Shown here: one piece after another, positions 51,262 through 60,472 of the stretch
How the letters are laid out: every line of letters begins with the position of its first letter
Position numbering within the stretch: position 1 is the first letter of the stretch
DNA from: Chloroflexota bacterium
Lineage (GTDB): Bacteria > Chloroflexota > Dehalococcoidia > Tepidiformales > Tepidiformaceae
DNA length: 64,000 nucleotides
Assembly (NCBI GenBank): GCA_016234445.1
Contig: JACRBT010000014.1
Location: 1-64,000 of the forward strand
Reading direction: 5' to 3'
Notes under the pieces: generated by a model
What the model was told of the DNA's origin: nothing
Databases searched by the model: none
Seen by the model: the letters and a program-made list of their open reading frames with translations, nothing else
Program-made: the position numbers and the translations under genes

Positions 51262-51645
51262 GTGATCAAGCTCATCTATCCGCTCCATCGCAAGCCGGGG
51301 ATGTCGCGCGAGGAGTTCCAGGCCTACTGGCGGGGGACGCATGGGCCGCTCGTCGCTTCGGTGCAGGGGGTCCTGCGGATCCGGCGCTACGTCCAGTCGC
51401 ACTCGACAGAGATGGGGAACCAGGCGGGGATCGAGGCCCGGCAGGGGTTCTCCTTCGAACCGTTCGACGGAGTCGCCGAACTCTGGTGGGACAGCGCCGA
51501 AGACCTGGCGGCCGCGGGTTCGACGCCGGAGGGGCGGGCCGCGGGGCAGTTGCTGCTTGAGGACGAGCGCAACTTCATCGACCTCGCCCGTTCGCCGATG
51601 TGGTATTCGGAGGAGCACCCGATTATCGGGGAGGCAACGTCATAG
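51262..51645 (+). CDS. EthD-family protein
   Basis: The protein has 127 residues, a dimeric ferredoxin-like alpha-beta barrel. LIYPLHRKPGMSREEFQAYW followed by RGTHGPLVAS is the EthD signature. EthD proteins are linked to degradation of ethers and aromatics, and their biochemical role is poorly defined. The GTG start has GGGAGG ~6 nt upstream. It lies 33 nt before the aminotransferase gene, which appears to have its own promoter. Confidence 0.88.
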   Translation: MIKLIYPLHRKPGMSREEFQAYWRGTHGPLVASVQGVLRIRRYVQSHSTEMGNQAGIEARQGFSFEPFDGVAELWWDSAEDLAAAGSTPEGRAAGQLLLEDERNFIDLARSPMWYSEEHPIIGEATS

Positions 51646-51665
51646 CCCGGCCCCGGCGGCGGCCC

Positions 51666-51671
51666 TACAAT
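51666..51671 (+). promoter_or_regulatory. -10 element, leaderless start of aminotransferase gene
   Basis: TACAAT lies 7 nt before ATG 51679; the in-frame GTG at 51673 would be only 1 nt after it. Confidence 0.5.
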
Positions 51672-51678
51672 CGTGGCT

Positions 51679-52839
51679 ATGCCCCGTAGCCACGTCGCCG
51701 CCAGGACAAGCGTCTTCACCGAGTCGGTCATCCGCGAAATGACCCGCCTTGCCATGCTCCATGGGGCGATGAACCTCGCCCAGGGCTACCCGGACTTCCC
51801 CGCGCCGGACTTCATCAAGCGCGCCGCGGTCGAGGCGATCAACGCCGACATCAACCAGTACGCGATCACGTGGGGTTCGCCCCGGCTGCGGCGGGCGATC
51901 GCGGACAAGACGAAGCGCTTCTACGGGCTCGACTTCGACCCAGACCGCGAGATCACCGTCACCTGCGGCGCGACCGAGGCGATGATGGCGGTCCTGCTCG
52001 CCGTGGTGGAGCCGGGCGACGAGGTCATCGTTTTCGAACCCTTCTACGAAAACTACGTCCCGGACGCGGCGATGAGCGGGGCGAAGCTCGTGTTCGTGAC
52101 CCTGAAGGGAGCGGGCTTCCGCTTCGACCCGGCGGAGCTGCGGGCGGCGTTCAGTTCGAAGACTCGCGCGATCATCGTGAACACGCCGAACAACCCGAGC
52201 GGCAAGGTCTTCACGCGGGACGAACTGACGCAGGTGGCGGCCCTTTGCCAGGAGTTCGACTGCCTGGCCATCACCGACGAGATCTACGAGCACATCCTCT
52301 ACGACGGCCGCCAGCACATCCCGATGGCGACGCTCCCCGGCATGTACGACCGCACCGTGACGATCAGCGGGCTTTCGAAGACGTTCAGCGTGACGGGGTG
52401 GCGGCTGGGCTACGTCCTCGCGCCGCCGGTGCTGAGCGAGCCGATCCGCAAGGTTCACGACTTCCTCACGGTGGGGGCGCCGGCGCCGCTACAGGAAGCG
52501 GGGGCGGTCGCGATCGAACAGTCGGACAGCTACTACCCGGGGCTCCGGAAGATGTACCAGGAGAAGCGCGCCCAACTGCTGACGGCGCTGCGCGAATCCG
52601 GGTTCGGCTGCCACGTCCCGGAAGGGGCCTACTACATCATGGCCGACTTCACGGCGCTGGGGTTCGAAGGCGACGACGCGGCCTTCGCCCGGCACCTGAT
52701 CGAAAAGGTGGGCGTGGCGCCGGTGCCGGGTTCGAGCTTTTACCGGAGCAAGGAAGCGGGAAGCCACTTCGTCCGGTTCACGTTCTCGAAGTCGCAGGAG
52801 ACGCTGGCGGAAGCGGCGAAACGGCTCGCGGGGATGTGA
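51679..52839 (+). CDS. PLP-dependent aminotransferase, class I/II
   Basis: The protein has 386 residues. Motifs: MNLAQGYPDFPAPDF, VTCGATEAMMAV, VNTPNNPSGKVFTRDEL, the Asp-x-x-Tyr ITDEIYEHILYDG and the PLP-lysine segment ISGLSKTFSVTGWRLG. The C-terminal Arg for the substrate carboxylate is in HFVRFTFSK. It is close to the aspartate/kynurenine aminotransferase group (fold type I). ATG 51679 is chosen over GTG 51673 from the promoter spacing. The amino donor cannot be fixed. Confidence 0.93.
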   Translation: MPRSHVAARTSVFTESVIREMTRLAMLHGAMNLAQGYPDFPAPDFIKRAAVEAINADINQYAITWGSPRLRRAIADKTKRFYGLDFDPDREITVTCGATEAMMAVLLAVVEPGDEVIVFEPFYENYVPDAAMSGAKLVFVTLKGAGFRFDPAELRAAFSSKTRAIIVNTPNNPSGKVFTRDELTQVAALCQEFDCLAITDEIYEHILYDGRQHIPMATLPGMYDRTVTISGLSKTFSVTGWRLGYVLAPPVLSEPIRKVHDFLTVGAPAPLQEAGAVAIEQSDSYYPGLRKMYQEKRAQLLTALRESGFGCHVPEGAYYIMADFTALGFEGDDAAFARHLIEKVGVAPVPGSSFYRSKEAGSHFVRFTFSKSQETLAEAAKRLAGM

Positions 52840-52969
52840 GGTCCGGCCGATGGCGCCCGGCTGGCACTTGCATAGCCCGAGGCTAACTATCTAGTATGCG
52901 CTGCGCGCTCCCACCGCCTGTCGCCCGCGGCTTGCGGCGACGGGGCAAGCGCGACCGAGGAGGATGGCC

Positions 52970-54793
52970 ATGGCCCAGGAAGCGGCTCCCACGTTGGATT
53001 TCGACCCCGACGCCCTGCGCGAGAAGTACCGGATCGAGCGCGACAAGCGGCTCCGGGCCGACGGCAACAACCAGTACCTCGAGGTCACGGACGGCTTCGC
53101 CCACTACCTCGACGACCCCTACGTCTCGCCGATCAGGCGCGAGCCGTGCACGGACGAGGTCGAAGTGGCGGTCATCGGCGGTGGCCACGGGGGGCTGCTC
53201 ATCGGCGCGAAGCTCCGCAAGGCCGGCGTCGAGAGCATCCGCTACATCGAGAAGGGCGGCGACTTCGGCGGCACCTGGTACTGGAACCGCTATCCCGGCG
53301 CCGCCTGTGACACGGAAGCCTACATCTACATGCCGCTGCTCGAAGAGACTGGCTACGTCCCGACCGAGAAGTATGCGAAGGCGCCGGAGATCCTCGCCCA
53401 CTGCCAGCGGATCGGGAAGCACTTCGACCTTTACCGCGACGCCCTCTTCCAGACGCAGATCACGGAGCTGCGCTGGGACGAGGCGAAGGCGGCCTGGAAC
53501 GTCCGCACCGACCGTGGCGACAACTTCCACGCGCGCTTCGTCTGCATGGCGAACGGGCCGCTGAACCGCCCGAAGCTGCCGGGAGTCCCCGGGATCGAGT
53601 CGTTCAAGGGCCATTCCTTCCACACGAGCCGCTGGGACTACGCCTACACGGGTGGCGACAGCTACGGGAACATGACGGGCCTCGCCGACAAGCGGGTGGC
53701 GGTCATCGGGACCGGGGCGACGGCGATCCAGTGCGTCCCCCACCTGGGCGCGAGCGCGGGGGAGCTCTACGTCTTCCAGCGGACGCCGTCGTCTGTCGAC
53801 GTGCGCGCCAACCGGCCGACCGAGGCGGACTGGGCGCAGTCGCTCCAGCCGGGCTGGCAGCGGCACCGCCAGGAGAACTTCTCGACGCTCACTTCCGGGG
53901 GCTATGCCGAGGAGGACCTCGTCAGCGACGGGTGGACGGAGATCATCGGCAAGCTGCTGCGGGGCAGGATCGGCGGGGACGCGCTCGGTGGCTTCGGCGG
54001 CACCCCGGACCCGGAGGCGGCCGGGCGCGTCATCGAAATGGCCGACTACGAGAAGATGAACCAGATCCGCGCCCGGTGCGACGCGACGGTCCACGACCGC
54101 GCCACAGCCGACGCCCTGAAGCCGTGGTATCGCCAGTTCTGCAAGCGGCCGTGCTTCCACGACGAGTACCTGCTGACCTACAACCGGCCGAACGTGACCC
54201 TCGTCGACACGCAGGGCCGCGGCGTCGAGCGGATCACCGAAAAGGGCGTGGTCGCGAACGGCGTCGAGTACGAGGTCGACTGCATCATCTACGCGAGCGG
54301 GTTCGAAGTGGGCACGGCGCTGGAACGGCGGGCCGGCTACCAGGTTTACGGTGAGGGCGGCCTGGCTCTCAGCGAGAAGTGGCGGGACGGCGTCTCGACG
54401 CTGTACGGCATGCAAACGCGCGGCTTCCCGAACTGCTTCATCGTCGGCCTCGCCCAGGTTGGCGCGAGCGCGAACATCACGCACGTCCTCGAAGTCCAGA
54501 GTTCGCACATCTCGCACCTCATCCAGCACGCCCGCGAACACGAGGTCCTCACGATGGACGTGGCGGAAGAGGCGGAGGCGGCCTGGGTGCAGAAGGTGAT
54601 GGACGCGTCGCTGGCGAACATCAACTACCTGGAGTCGTGCACGCCGGGCTACTACAACAACGAAGGGCAGCCGAACGGCGCGCTGATCCGGCGCAACGGG
54701 ACCTTTGCGCCGGGGATCATGGCGTTCTCGCGGATCGTCGAGGAGTGGCGCGAGGAAGGGAACCTTGCGGGGCTGGAGTTCAAGCGGATGTAG
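52970..54793 (+). CDS. Baeyer-Villiger-type flavin monooxygenase
   Basis: The protein has 607 residues. The FAD site is [16 protein letters not shown] (68-83) followed by [15 protein letters not shown]. The Baeyer-Villiger fingerprint F-x-G-x3-H-x3-W is [11 protein letters not shown] (~212-222). The NADPH site is [14 protein letters not shown] (~243). It converts ketones to esters or lactones with O2 and NADPH. Of two adjacent ATGs, 52970 is chosen because GAGGAGG abuts the first one (52964) directly and lies 6 nt from the second. Products would be substrates for esterases and then CoA-transferases in this window. Confidence 0.93.
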   Translation: MAQEAAPTLDFDPDALREKYRIERDKRLRADGNNQYLEVTDGFAHYLDDPYVSPIRREPCTDEVEVAVIGGGHGGLLIGAKLRKAGVESIRYIEKGGDFGGTWYWNRYPGAACDTEAYIYMPLLEETGYVPTEKYAKAPEILAHCQRIGKHFDLYRDALFQTQITELRWDEAKAAWNVRTDRGDNFHARFVCMANGPLNRPKLPGVPGIESFKGHSFHTSRWDYAYTGGDSYGNMTGLADKRVAVIGTGATAIQCVPHLGASAGELYVFQRTPSSVDVRANRPTEADWAQSLQPGWQRHRQENFSTLTSGGYAEEDLVSDGWTEIIGKLLRGRIGGDALGGFGGTPDPEAAGRVIEMADYEKMNQIRARCDATVHDRATADALKPWYRQFCKRPCFHDEYLLTYNRPNVTLVDTQGRGVERITEKGVVANGVEYEVDCIIYASGFEVGTALERRAGYQVYGEGGLALSEKWRDGVSTLYGMQTRGFPNCFIVGLAQVGASANITHVLEVQSSHISHLIQHAREHEVLTMDVAEEAEAAWVQKVMDASLANINYLESCTPGYYNNEGQPNGALIRRNGTFAPGIMAFSRIVEEWREEGNLAGLEFKRM

Positions 54794-54850
54794 GGCGCCG
54801 GCGCGGGCGGGGGCGGCTCTTCGTTTCCTCCCCCTAACCGGCGCTTGCGA

Positions 54851-54856
54851 TACGAT
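54851..54856 (+). promoter_or_regulatory. -10 element, leaderless start of FKBP gene
   Basis: TACGAT lies 6 nt before the ATG at 54863. Confidence 0.5.
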
Positions 54857-54862
54857 CGGCGC

Positions 54863-55354
54863 ATGACACGTACACGCACCTTCGTCCTGGGCGCGGCCGT
54901 CGCCGTGGTCGCGCTTTTCGCTGTCGCGGCTGCCGGTTGCGGTGACGGCCCCGACGCCACGACCACGCCCGATTCGCCCACAGCCGTGAAAGGACCCATC
55001 CAGTTGAAGAACCCGATCGTCACCGCCAGCGGCCTGAAGTACACCGACGAGGTGGTCGGGACCGGCGCCTCGCCCCGCGCCGACCAGGTGGTGACCGTGC
55101 ACTATCGCGGCACGCTCGCCGCCACGGGGGCGCAGTTCGACAGCTCCTACGACCGCGGCCAGCCGGCGACCTTCGCGATGAGCGGCGTGATCAAGGGGTT
55201 CGCGGAAGGGCTTTCGACGATGAAGGTCGGCGGGAAGCGGACGATCCTGATCCCGGCGGCCCTGGCCTATGGTGCGACGGCGCGGCCGAGCATCCCGGCG
55301 AACTCGGATCTTGTCTTCGAGCTCGAACTGATCGCGGTGGCCGACGCGAAGTAG
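54863..55354 (+). CDS. FKBP-type peptidyl-prolyl isomerase, lipoprotein
   Basis: The protein has 163 residues. The signal peptide ends in the lipobox AAGC (VAAAGCGDG). The FKBP domain covers residues ~57-163: VTVHYRGTLAATGAQFDSSY, FAMSGVIKGFAEGLSTMKVG, GKRTILIPAALAYGA and LVFELELIAV, with all usual binding-pocket residues in place. It would assist folding of exported proteins at the outer face of the membrane. The start is set by TACGAT 6 nt upstream. Confidence 0.95.
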   Translation: MTRTRTFVLGAAVAVVALFAVAAAGCGDGPDATTTPDSPTAVKGPIQLKNPIVTASGLKYTDEVVGTGASPRADQVVTVHYRGTLAATGAQFDSSYDRGQPATFAMSGVIKGFAEGLSTMKVGGKRTILIPAALAYGATARPSIPANSDLVFELELIAVADAK

Positions 55355-55355
55355 G

Positions 55356-55441
55356 CCCCTCACCCCTGGCCCCTCTCCCACTTCGTGGGCGAGGGGAACG
55401 CGGGCGTTGACAGGCTTCACCCGAGTCAAGTTGGAAGGGCA
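55356..55441 (+). repeat. R1 dispersed hairpin repeat, extended copy
   Basis: It starts 2 nt after the FKBP stop codon. The loop is TTC in place of TGCG. A second stem, TTGAC (55407-55411) with GTCAA (55425-55429), and the tail GTTGGAAGGGC match the copy at 46754. Confidence 0.88.
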
Positions 55442-55453
55442 TTGTCCCGGAGC

Positions 55454-56698
55454 CTACGGCAGTGATTCGTCCGCGGCCTGGGATTCGTGGCGGCGGCCGA
55501 CGGCGGCGCGCTGCAGGGTCTCAGGCATGCGGAAGAGGATGAGCATCGCCCCGGCGGCGCCGATCCCGCCCATGAGGAGGGACGAGGCAGCGAGCGAGAC
55601 CACCGCCGTGACACCCGCCGCGAGGAGGGGGCCGCCGGCGGTGCCGATGTCGCTGCAGACGCGCCAGGCCCCGAGGAACTGGGCGCGCCCGGCCGCGGGT
55701 GAGAAGTCGGCGCCGAGGGTCATGACAATGCCGCTGCCGAGGCCGTTCCCGAAGCCGATGACGAGGGCGACGATGACCATCGTCCCGAAGCCGCCGGTGA
55801 GGGGCAGGAGCAGCATCCCGAGCGACATAATGCCAAGGCAGGGGAGGGCCACGGACTTCCGGCCCCAGCGGTCCATCGCGCTGCCCGCGGGGTAGAAGAG
55901 CAGCATCTCCATCCCCAGCGAGATGCCGAAGATCAGGCTGACCGCTTCGGGTTCGAGGCCGATGTGGTCCGCCCAGAGGGGGAGGACGCTCTGGCGGCTG
56001 GCGCGGAGGACCGAGATCGCGGTCACCCCGAGCCCGGCCGTGAGGAAGACCCCGGCGTGGTCGCGGACGACGCGGGTAAAGTTGACCGGCTCGTGGTGGG
56101 CGACAGAGCTGCTCCCGTCGTCGCGGACGAGGGCGATGAGCATGGCGCAGGCGGCGATGGCGGTGACGAGGTGGATGTAGTAGGCGCCGTCGAGGCCGGC
56201 GGTGGCGGCCACCCCCGCCCCGAGGAACGGGCCGATGAAGTTGCCGACGCGGTTCACGCCGCCGAGGGTGGAGAGGGCCCGCCCGCGGAGATGGATCGGC
56301 ATCACTTCGGTGACGTAGGTGAGGCGGGCGAGGAGCCAGACGGCCCAGCCGCAGCCCATCAGGAAGGTGAAGGCTGCGAACACCCAGATCGACGGGCTCC
56401 AGATGCTGCCGGCGAGCGAGACGGCGACGAGGATGGTGGCGGCGACCATCGCCCGGCGTTCGCCGAAGCGCGTGACCAGCCAGCCCGCCGGGACGTCGAA
56501 AACGAGGATGCCGATGCCGCGGAGGGCGACGACGAAGCCGGCGAGGGCGAGTGAGGCGCCGAGGTCACGGGCGGCGAGGGCGACGATCGGGATGACGGCG
56601 CCCTGGCCGATGGCGAAGAGCAGCGTCGGCGCGTAGACCGGCAGCCCCAGCGAACGGATGGTCGCTTCGCGTCCGCCGGGGGGAGGGGGAGGGGGCAT
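55454..56698 (-). CDS. MFS transporter
   Basis: The protein has 414 residues with 12 likely membrane helices. The signature loop is VPAGWLVTRFGERRAMV, and its second-half counterpart YPAGSAMDRWGRKSVAL is also present. It belongs to the drug:proton antiporter-like MFS_1 group, different from the other three MFS genes here. Substrate unknown. TACGAT lies 7 nt before the ATG, so it is probably leaderless. Confidence 0.88.
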   Translation of the reverse strand: MPPPPPPGGREATIRSLGLPVYAPTLLFAIGQGAVIPIVALAARDLGASLALAGFVVALRGIGILVFDVPAGWLVTRFGERRAMVAATILVAVSLAGSIWSPSIWVFAAFTFLMGCGWAVWLLARLTYVTEVMPIHLRGRALSTLGGVNRVGNFIGPFLGAGVAATAGLDGAYYIHLVTAIAACAMLIALVRDDGSSSVAHHEPVNFTRVVRDHAGVFLTAGLGVTAISVLRASRQSVLPLWADHIGLEPEAVSLIFGISLGMEMLLFYPAGSAMDRWGRKSVALPCLGIMSLGMLLLPLTGGFGTMVIVALVIGFGNGLGSGIVMTLGADFSPAAGRAQFLGAWRVCSDIGTAGGPLLAAGVTAVVSLAASSLLMGGIGAAGAMLILFRMPETLQRAAVGRRHESQAADESLP

Positions 56699-56705
56699 CA
56701 GCCGT

Positions 56706-56711
56706 ATCGTA
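56706..56711 (-). promoter_or_regulatory. -10 element, leaderless start of MFS gene
   Basis: TACGAT lies 7 nt before the ATG at 56698. Confidence 0.5.
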
Positions 56712-56789
56712 CGGGCCGCGGACGTGGTGTCGAGCGCGCCCGTGACGGGTTGCGGCGTAGAATGCGCGGACTGCTGAGGAGGCTGTGAA

Positions 56790-57116
56790 GTGATTTACGA
56801 GCTGCGGATTTACACGGCGAACCCGGGGAAGATGCGCGCCCTGCAAGCGCGCTTCCGCGACCACACCTGCCGGCTCTTCGAAAAGCACGGGATCAAGAAC
56901 GTCGGCTACTGGACGAACGCGGTCGGCGGCCGGAGCGACGAATTGTGGTACATGGTCGGCTTCGAGGACATGGGGCAGCGGGACCAGGCGTGGGCAAACT
57001 TCGCGAAGGACCCGGAGTGGCAGGCGGCCGCCGCGGAGTCGGAAAAGGACGGGCCCCTGGTGCACCACATGACGAACCAGTTCATGCGGCCCACCGACTT
57101 CTCACCGCTGAAGTAG
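56790..57116 (+). CDS. NIPSNAP-family protein
   Basis: The protein has 108 residues, a ferredoxin-like dimeric barrel. IYELRIYTANPGKMRALQAR and FEKHGIKNVGYWTNAVGG are the NIPSNAP signature. The function in bacteria is not established; it is often found next to catabolic genes. The GTG start has GAGGAGG 7 nt upstream. The LLM oxidoreductase begins 6 nt after its stop codon, so the two are co-transcribed. Confidence 0.9.
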   Translation: MIYELRIYTANPGKMRALQARFRDHTCRLFEKHGIKNVGYWTNAVGGRSDELWYMVGFEDMGQRDQAWANFAKDPEWQAAAAESEKDGPLVHHMTNQFMRPTDFSPLK

Positions 57117-57122
57117 GGGATC

Positions 57123-57953
57123 GTGAAGTACGGGTTCGTCCTGCCCTTCGGCGACGCCCGCATGGCCGCCGACCTTGCCCGCCAAGCGGAGGAGGCCGGC
57201 TGGGACGGCTTTTTCGTTTGGGAACCGGTCTGGGGAGTCGACGCATGGGTCCAGCTTGCCGCGGCGGCGATGACGACGAGCCGTATCCGCCTGGGGACGA
57301 TGCTGACGCCGCTGCCCTGGGTCCGGCCATGGAAGCTCGCCGGCGAGGCCGCGGCGGTCGACAACCTTTCGGGCGGGCGGGTCATCCTTTCCGTGGGGCT
57401 CGGCGCGAACGACACGGGTGCGGGGCGCTTCGGCGCGGTCACCGATCGGAAGACGAAGGCGGAACTGCTGGACGAAGGGCTCGACATCCTCGAGGGGCTC
57501 TGGAAGGGCCAGCCGTTCGCTTACGAGGGGAAGCACTACCGCCTGGAGCCGACGGACTTCAATCTGCCGCCCCCGCCGGTGCAGCAGCCGCGGATCCCGG
57601 TCTGGGTGGTCGGCGTTTGGCCGCGGATGAAGTCGATGCGGCGGGCACTGCGCTGGGACGGCCTCCTCCCGGCGCGGATGGACGAGGAGGGGAATGTGGC
57701 GGCGGCGCGGACGGACGACGTGCGCGAGGCAAAGGCATGGGTCGACGCGAACCGGCCGCCGGGTGAGCCTTTCGACATCGTCGTCGACGGCGAGACCCCA
57801 GGGGACGACCCCGCGGCGGCGGCGACGGTGCGGGAGTGGGCGGACGCGGGCGCGACCTGGTGGGTGGAGACGCGCTGGATGGCGCAGCGGGATGAGGCGG
57901 GGTTTGAGGCTGTCCGCGCCCGCATTCGGCAGGGGCCACCGCGCGAAGACTGA
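57123..57953 (+). CDS. Luciferase-like (LLM class) flavin-dependent oxidoreductase
   Basis: The protein has 276 residues, a TIM barrel of the bacterial luciferase superfamily. MKYGFVLPFGDARMAADLAR, EEAGWDGFFVWEPVWG, IRLGTMLTPLPWVRPWKLA and LSGGRVILSVGLGAND are typical. It is shorter than the ~330-residue members, as in the F420-dependent subgroup, and may use F420 or FMN. It is coupled to the NIPSNAP gene. Role: oxidation or monooxygenation of a small molecule, not identifiable further. Confidence 0.9.
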   Translation: MKYGFVLPFGDARMAADLARQAEEAGWDGFFVWEPVWGVDAWVQLAAAAMTTSRIRLGTMLTPLPWVRPWKLAGEAAAVDNLSGGRVILSVGLGANDTGAGRFGAVTDRKTKAELLDEGLDILEGLWKGQPFAYEGKHYRLEPTDFNLPPPPVQQPRIPVWVVGVWPRMKSMRRALRWDGLLPARMDEEGNVAAARTDDVREAKAWVDANRPPGEPFDIVVDGETPGDDPAAAATVREWADAGATWWVETRWMAQRDEAGFEAVRARIRQGPPRED

Positions 57954-57956
57954 GGT

Positions 57957-58574
57957 TTACGGGGTGCGGGCGCGGATCTCCCGGGCGACCGCGGCTGCCA
58001 CCGGATCGCCGCTGGCATCCAGCGCCGCCGCCACTCCCGGCTGGTCCGCCGGGCGGTTCTGGCTCATCTTCGCCTTGCCTTCGAGGCGCGAAATTTCGAT
58101 TTCGAAGGCGACGATCCCCTTCGCGAGGGCCTCGATGTGGCCCGCTGACTGGGTGTCGAGCGTCCACGGCCGCGGGAAGCTGGATTCGTAGGTCGACACG
58201 AGGTCGTGGAGCAGCGTCATCGTCGCGGGCGGGTCGAGGATGACGGCCGTGCCGTAGGCGTGGACGGCGAGGTAGTCCCAGGTGGGCGTGCGCGGCCCGG
58301 GGCCGTACCAGCTGGGGGAAATGTAGGCGTGGGGACCGGCGAAGATGACAAGCGCCTCGGTGCCGCCCGCGAAGTCCTGCCACTGGGGATTCGCGTGGGC
58401 CATGTGTGCGCGAAGCGTGCCGAGTTCGCCGCGCGTGTCGTCGACGAGGAACGGGAGGTGCGAGGCCATCATCCTGCCTGGGCCGTGCGTCACCAGCGTG
58501 GCGAACGAATTCGACCGCATGATCTCATGGAGGACCGGGGTCCGGTCTTCGAGGAAGTGCTTCGGGGTGTACAT
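57957..58574 (-). CDS. PaiB-family FMN-binding protein
   Basis: The protein has 205 residues. MYTPKHFLEDRTPVLHEIMR, followed by SFATLVTHGPGRMMASHLPF, and later FAGPHAYISPSWY, are diagnostic for PaiB. The ending GKAKMSQNRPADQ is also typical. The Bacillus PaiB family is described as a negative regulator of sporulation and protease genes, and structurally as a flavin-binding split barrel; the regulatory role here is unproven. It follows the MFS gene by 11 nt on the same strand, so the two are probably one operon. Confidence 0.93.
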   Translation of the reverse strand: MYTPKHFLEDRTPVLHEIMRSNSFATLVTHGPGRMMASHLPFLVDDTRGELGTLRAHMAHANPQWQDFAGGTEALVIFAGPHAYISPSWYGPGPRTPTWDYLAVHAYGTAVILDPPATMTLLHDLVSTYESSFPRPWTLDTQSAGHIEALAKGIVAFEIEISRLEGKAKMSQNRPADQPGVAAALDASGDPVAAAVAREIRARTP

Positions 58575-58585
58575 GGCGGCCCCTC

Positions 58586-59890
58586 TCAGCCGGCGGCGTC
58601 GGCGGCGGACTTCGTCTGGATGTGGACGGCGGCATAGCCGGGACGGACGCGGCGGAGGGACGGCCGAAGGAGGATGAGCGCGAGACAGAGCGCGAGCGTC
58701 AGCCAGCCGAGGGCGGGGACCAGCGCGGGCAAGCCGATGGCCTGGCCGATCGCCCCGACGGGGGCCGTGTTCAGCTGGGCGAACCCCATCACCAGGGGGA
58801 AGAGGGCCATGACCCGGCCGCGCATGTCGTCGACGACGATGCCCTGGATGATCGTCGTCGAGGTGACGAGGAGCAGCGAAAACGCGGCCCCGAGGGTGAA
58901 GTTGGCGACGGCGGTCAGGGGGACCGAGCGCGAGTAGCCGAAGACCAGCACCGAGACCGAAAAGAGGAGGGCCGCGAACCAGATGGTCGAGCCGTGCTGG
59001 GCGAGCGGCCGGAAACGGGCGATGGTGGCGGAGGCGAGCATGGCGCCGAGGCCCCAGGTCATGGCCATGAAGCCGAACTGGGCCTTGCTGAGGCCGAGGA
59101 TCTGGGTCATCCAGACGGGGCCGAGGGGGTTGGCGACGCCGGGCATGCCGACGACCTGGATGAGGGCGACCATGGCGATGATGGCGAGGATGGTGGTGTT
59201 TCGCCACGTGTACCGCAGGCCCTGGCCGATGTTCGCGAGCATGCCGGCGCGGCGGTCGGCGCCGCCATGGCTACGGAAGCGAAGGGCGGCGATGGCGGGG
59301 AGGATCGCGGCCCAGATGAGGAGCGACCAGGCGTAAAGCGGCCCGGGCGAGAAGAGTCCGTTGAGGACGCCGACGAGGGGGAGGGTCAGCGGCAGGGTCA
59401 TCTGCTGGGCGAGGGTGTTCAGGCTGATCGCGGCGGCGATGTTTTCGCGCCCGACGATCGAGGGGATCGCGGCGGACCGGGCCGGGGCGTCGATCGACAT
59501 CACCCCCGAGGCGAAGAAAGTGCAGGTGACCACGGCGAAGATGGTCGCGTCGCCGAAGGGCATCGTGATCATGAGGAGGGCGACCATGCCCTGGATGACC
59601 AGCGAGGCGGATTCGCAGGCGAGAAGGACGCGGCGGCGTTCGAAGCGGTCGGCGAGTGCGCCCCCGGCCAGGCTGAAGATCAGTCCCGCGAGGCCCCGGC
59701 TGGCGGCGATCAGCGAGACATAGAGGACGCCGCGGCCGGGGTAGTGTTCCTGGATCCAGAAGACCTGGGTGAGGAAGTGGAAGGGCATAACCATGTGGAC
59801 GAGGGTCGTGCCCAGGAGCAGCAGCCGGTAGTCGCGGTAGCCGAAGACCTTCAGCGAAGGGTGGCGGGAGAGAAAGCCGGCATCTTCCAT
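58586..59890 (-). CDS. MFS transporter, paralogue of the 7.2-8.5 kb gene
   Basis: The protein has 434 residues with ~12 membrane helices. The signature loop is GGALADRFERRRVLL. The sequence follows the gene at 7168-8475 along its whole length, e.g. SAAIPSIVGRENIAAAISL, VVGMPGVANP and MRGRVMALFPL. It probably exports a small molecule. TAGACT lies 6 nt before the ATG, and paiB follows in the same transcript. Confidence 0.88.
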   Translation of the reverse strand: MEDAGFLSRHPSLKVFGYRDYRLLLLGTTLVHMVMPFHFLTQVFWIQEHYPGRGVLYVSLIAASRGLAGLIFSLAGGALADRFERRRVLLACESASLVIQGMVALLMITMPFGDATIFAVVTCTFFASGVMSIDAPARSAAIPSIVGRENIAAAISLNTLAQQMTLPLTLPLVGVLNGLFSPGPLYAWSLLIWAAILPAIAALRFRSHGGADRRAGMLANIGQGLRYTWRNTTILAIIAMVALIQVVGMPGVANPLGPVWMTQILGLSKAQFGFMAMTWGLGAMLASATIARFRPLAQHGSTIWFAALLFSVSVLVFGYSRSVPLTAVANFTLGAAFSLLLVTSTTIIQGIVVDDMRGRVMALFPLVMGFAQLNTAPVGAIGQAIGLPALVPALGWLTLALCLALILLRPSLRRVRPGYAAVHIQTKSAADAAG

Positions 59891-59896
59891 CCCGGC

Positions 59897-59902
59897 AGTC
59901 TA
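59897..59902 (-). promoter_or_regulatory. -10 element, leaderless start of MFS-paiB operon
   Basis: TAGACT lies 6 nt before the ATG at 59890. Confidence 0.5.
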
Positions 59903-59947
59903 CGCGACGAGCGGCTGCTCGTGTTTCCCGCCCACGGCCCGCCGGCC

Positions 59948-60316
59948 CTACATGCGTCCCAGCCCGGCCCGGATCTTTTCCAGTGCGGAGGCGGGCGCCC
60001 TCGTCGCGCGGCCCGGCGCCCCGGCCGGCACGGCGACTGCCGCATCCCGGCGGGCCTTCTCCCGGAGGCGGTCCACGACTTCGCGGGCGACGGCGAAGCT
60101 GGCTTCGACTTCGGCCGCGGTTTCGCCCGCGACCATCTCCGGCGCGACGTCCGGGTCGGAGGCGAGGAGGGCGGTGCGAAGGCGTTCGATGGCGTCCCGG
60201 GCGGCGGATTCGGCGGCGGCGAGGGCTTCCTCCAGGGGTGTTGTGTCGTCGCTGGAGGGCGCGTCTGCGGTCGCGGTGGCGTCGTCGCTTTCGGCGGGCT
60301 GTTCGAGTTCGTCCAT
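59948..60316 (-). CDS. Small acidic, Ala-rich helical protein of unknown function
   Basis: The protein has 122 residues. The N-terminal ~25 residues are acidic and probably disordered (DELEQPAESDDATATADAP). Residues 28-90 look like a long helix or coiled coil (LEEALAAAESAARDAIERLR). The C-terminus is basic (ALEKIRAGLGRM). No family recognised. GGGAG lies ~9 nt before the ATG, and composition and codon use are normal for the genome, so it is probably real. Confidence 0.65.
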   Translation of the reverse strand: MDELEQPAESDDATATADAPSSDDTTPLEEALAAAESAARDAIERLRTALLASDPDVAPEMVAGETAAEVEASFAVAREVVDRLREKARRDAAVAVPAGAPGRATRAPASALEKIRAGLGRM

Positions 60317-60472
60317 GGTTTGGTCTCCCGTAGTGGTGATGGCGCCAGCCTTTCCCGCGGCCGCGAGAGCGCCAAGCCCCGGGTGTCGCCATCGTCTTTT
60401 CCATTCCCTTTCCGCGGGCTCCGTACCGGCGCTCCCGCCTTCGCCCGGCGGGTGCTAGCCTGAGGGCACGAA

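Noticed and set aside
52883-55429. 848-codon minus-strand frame
   Set aside because: It is antisense to the Baeyer-Villiger enzyme and FKBP, both fully motif-supported.
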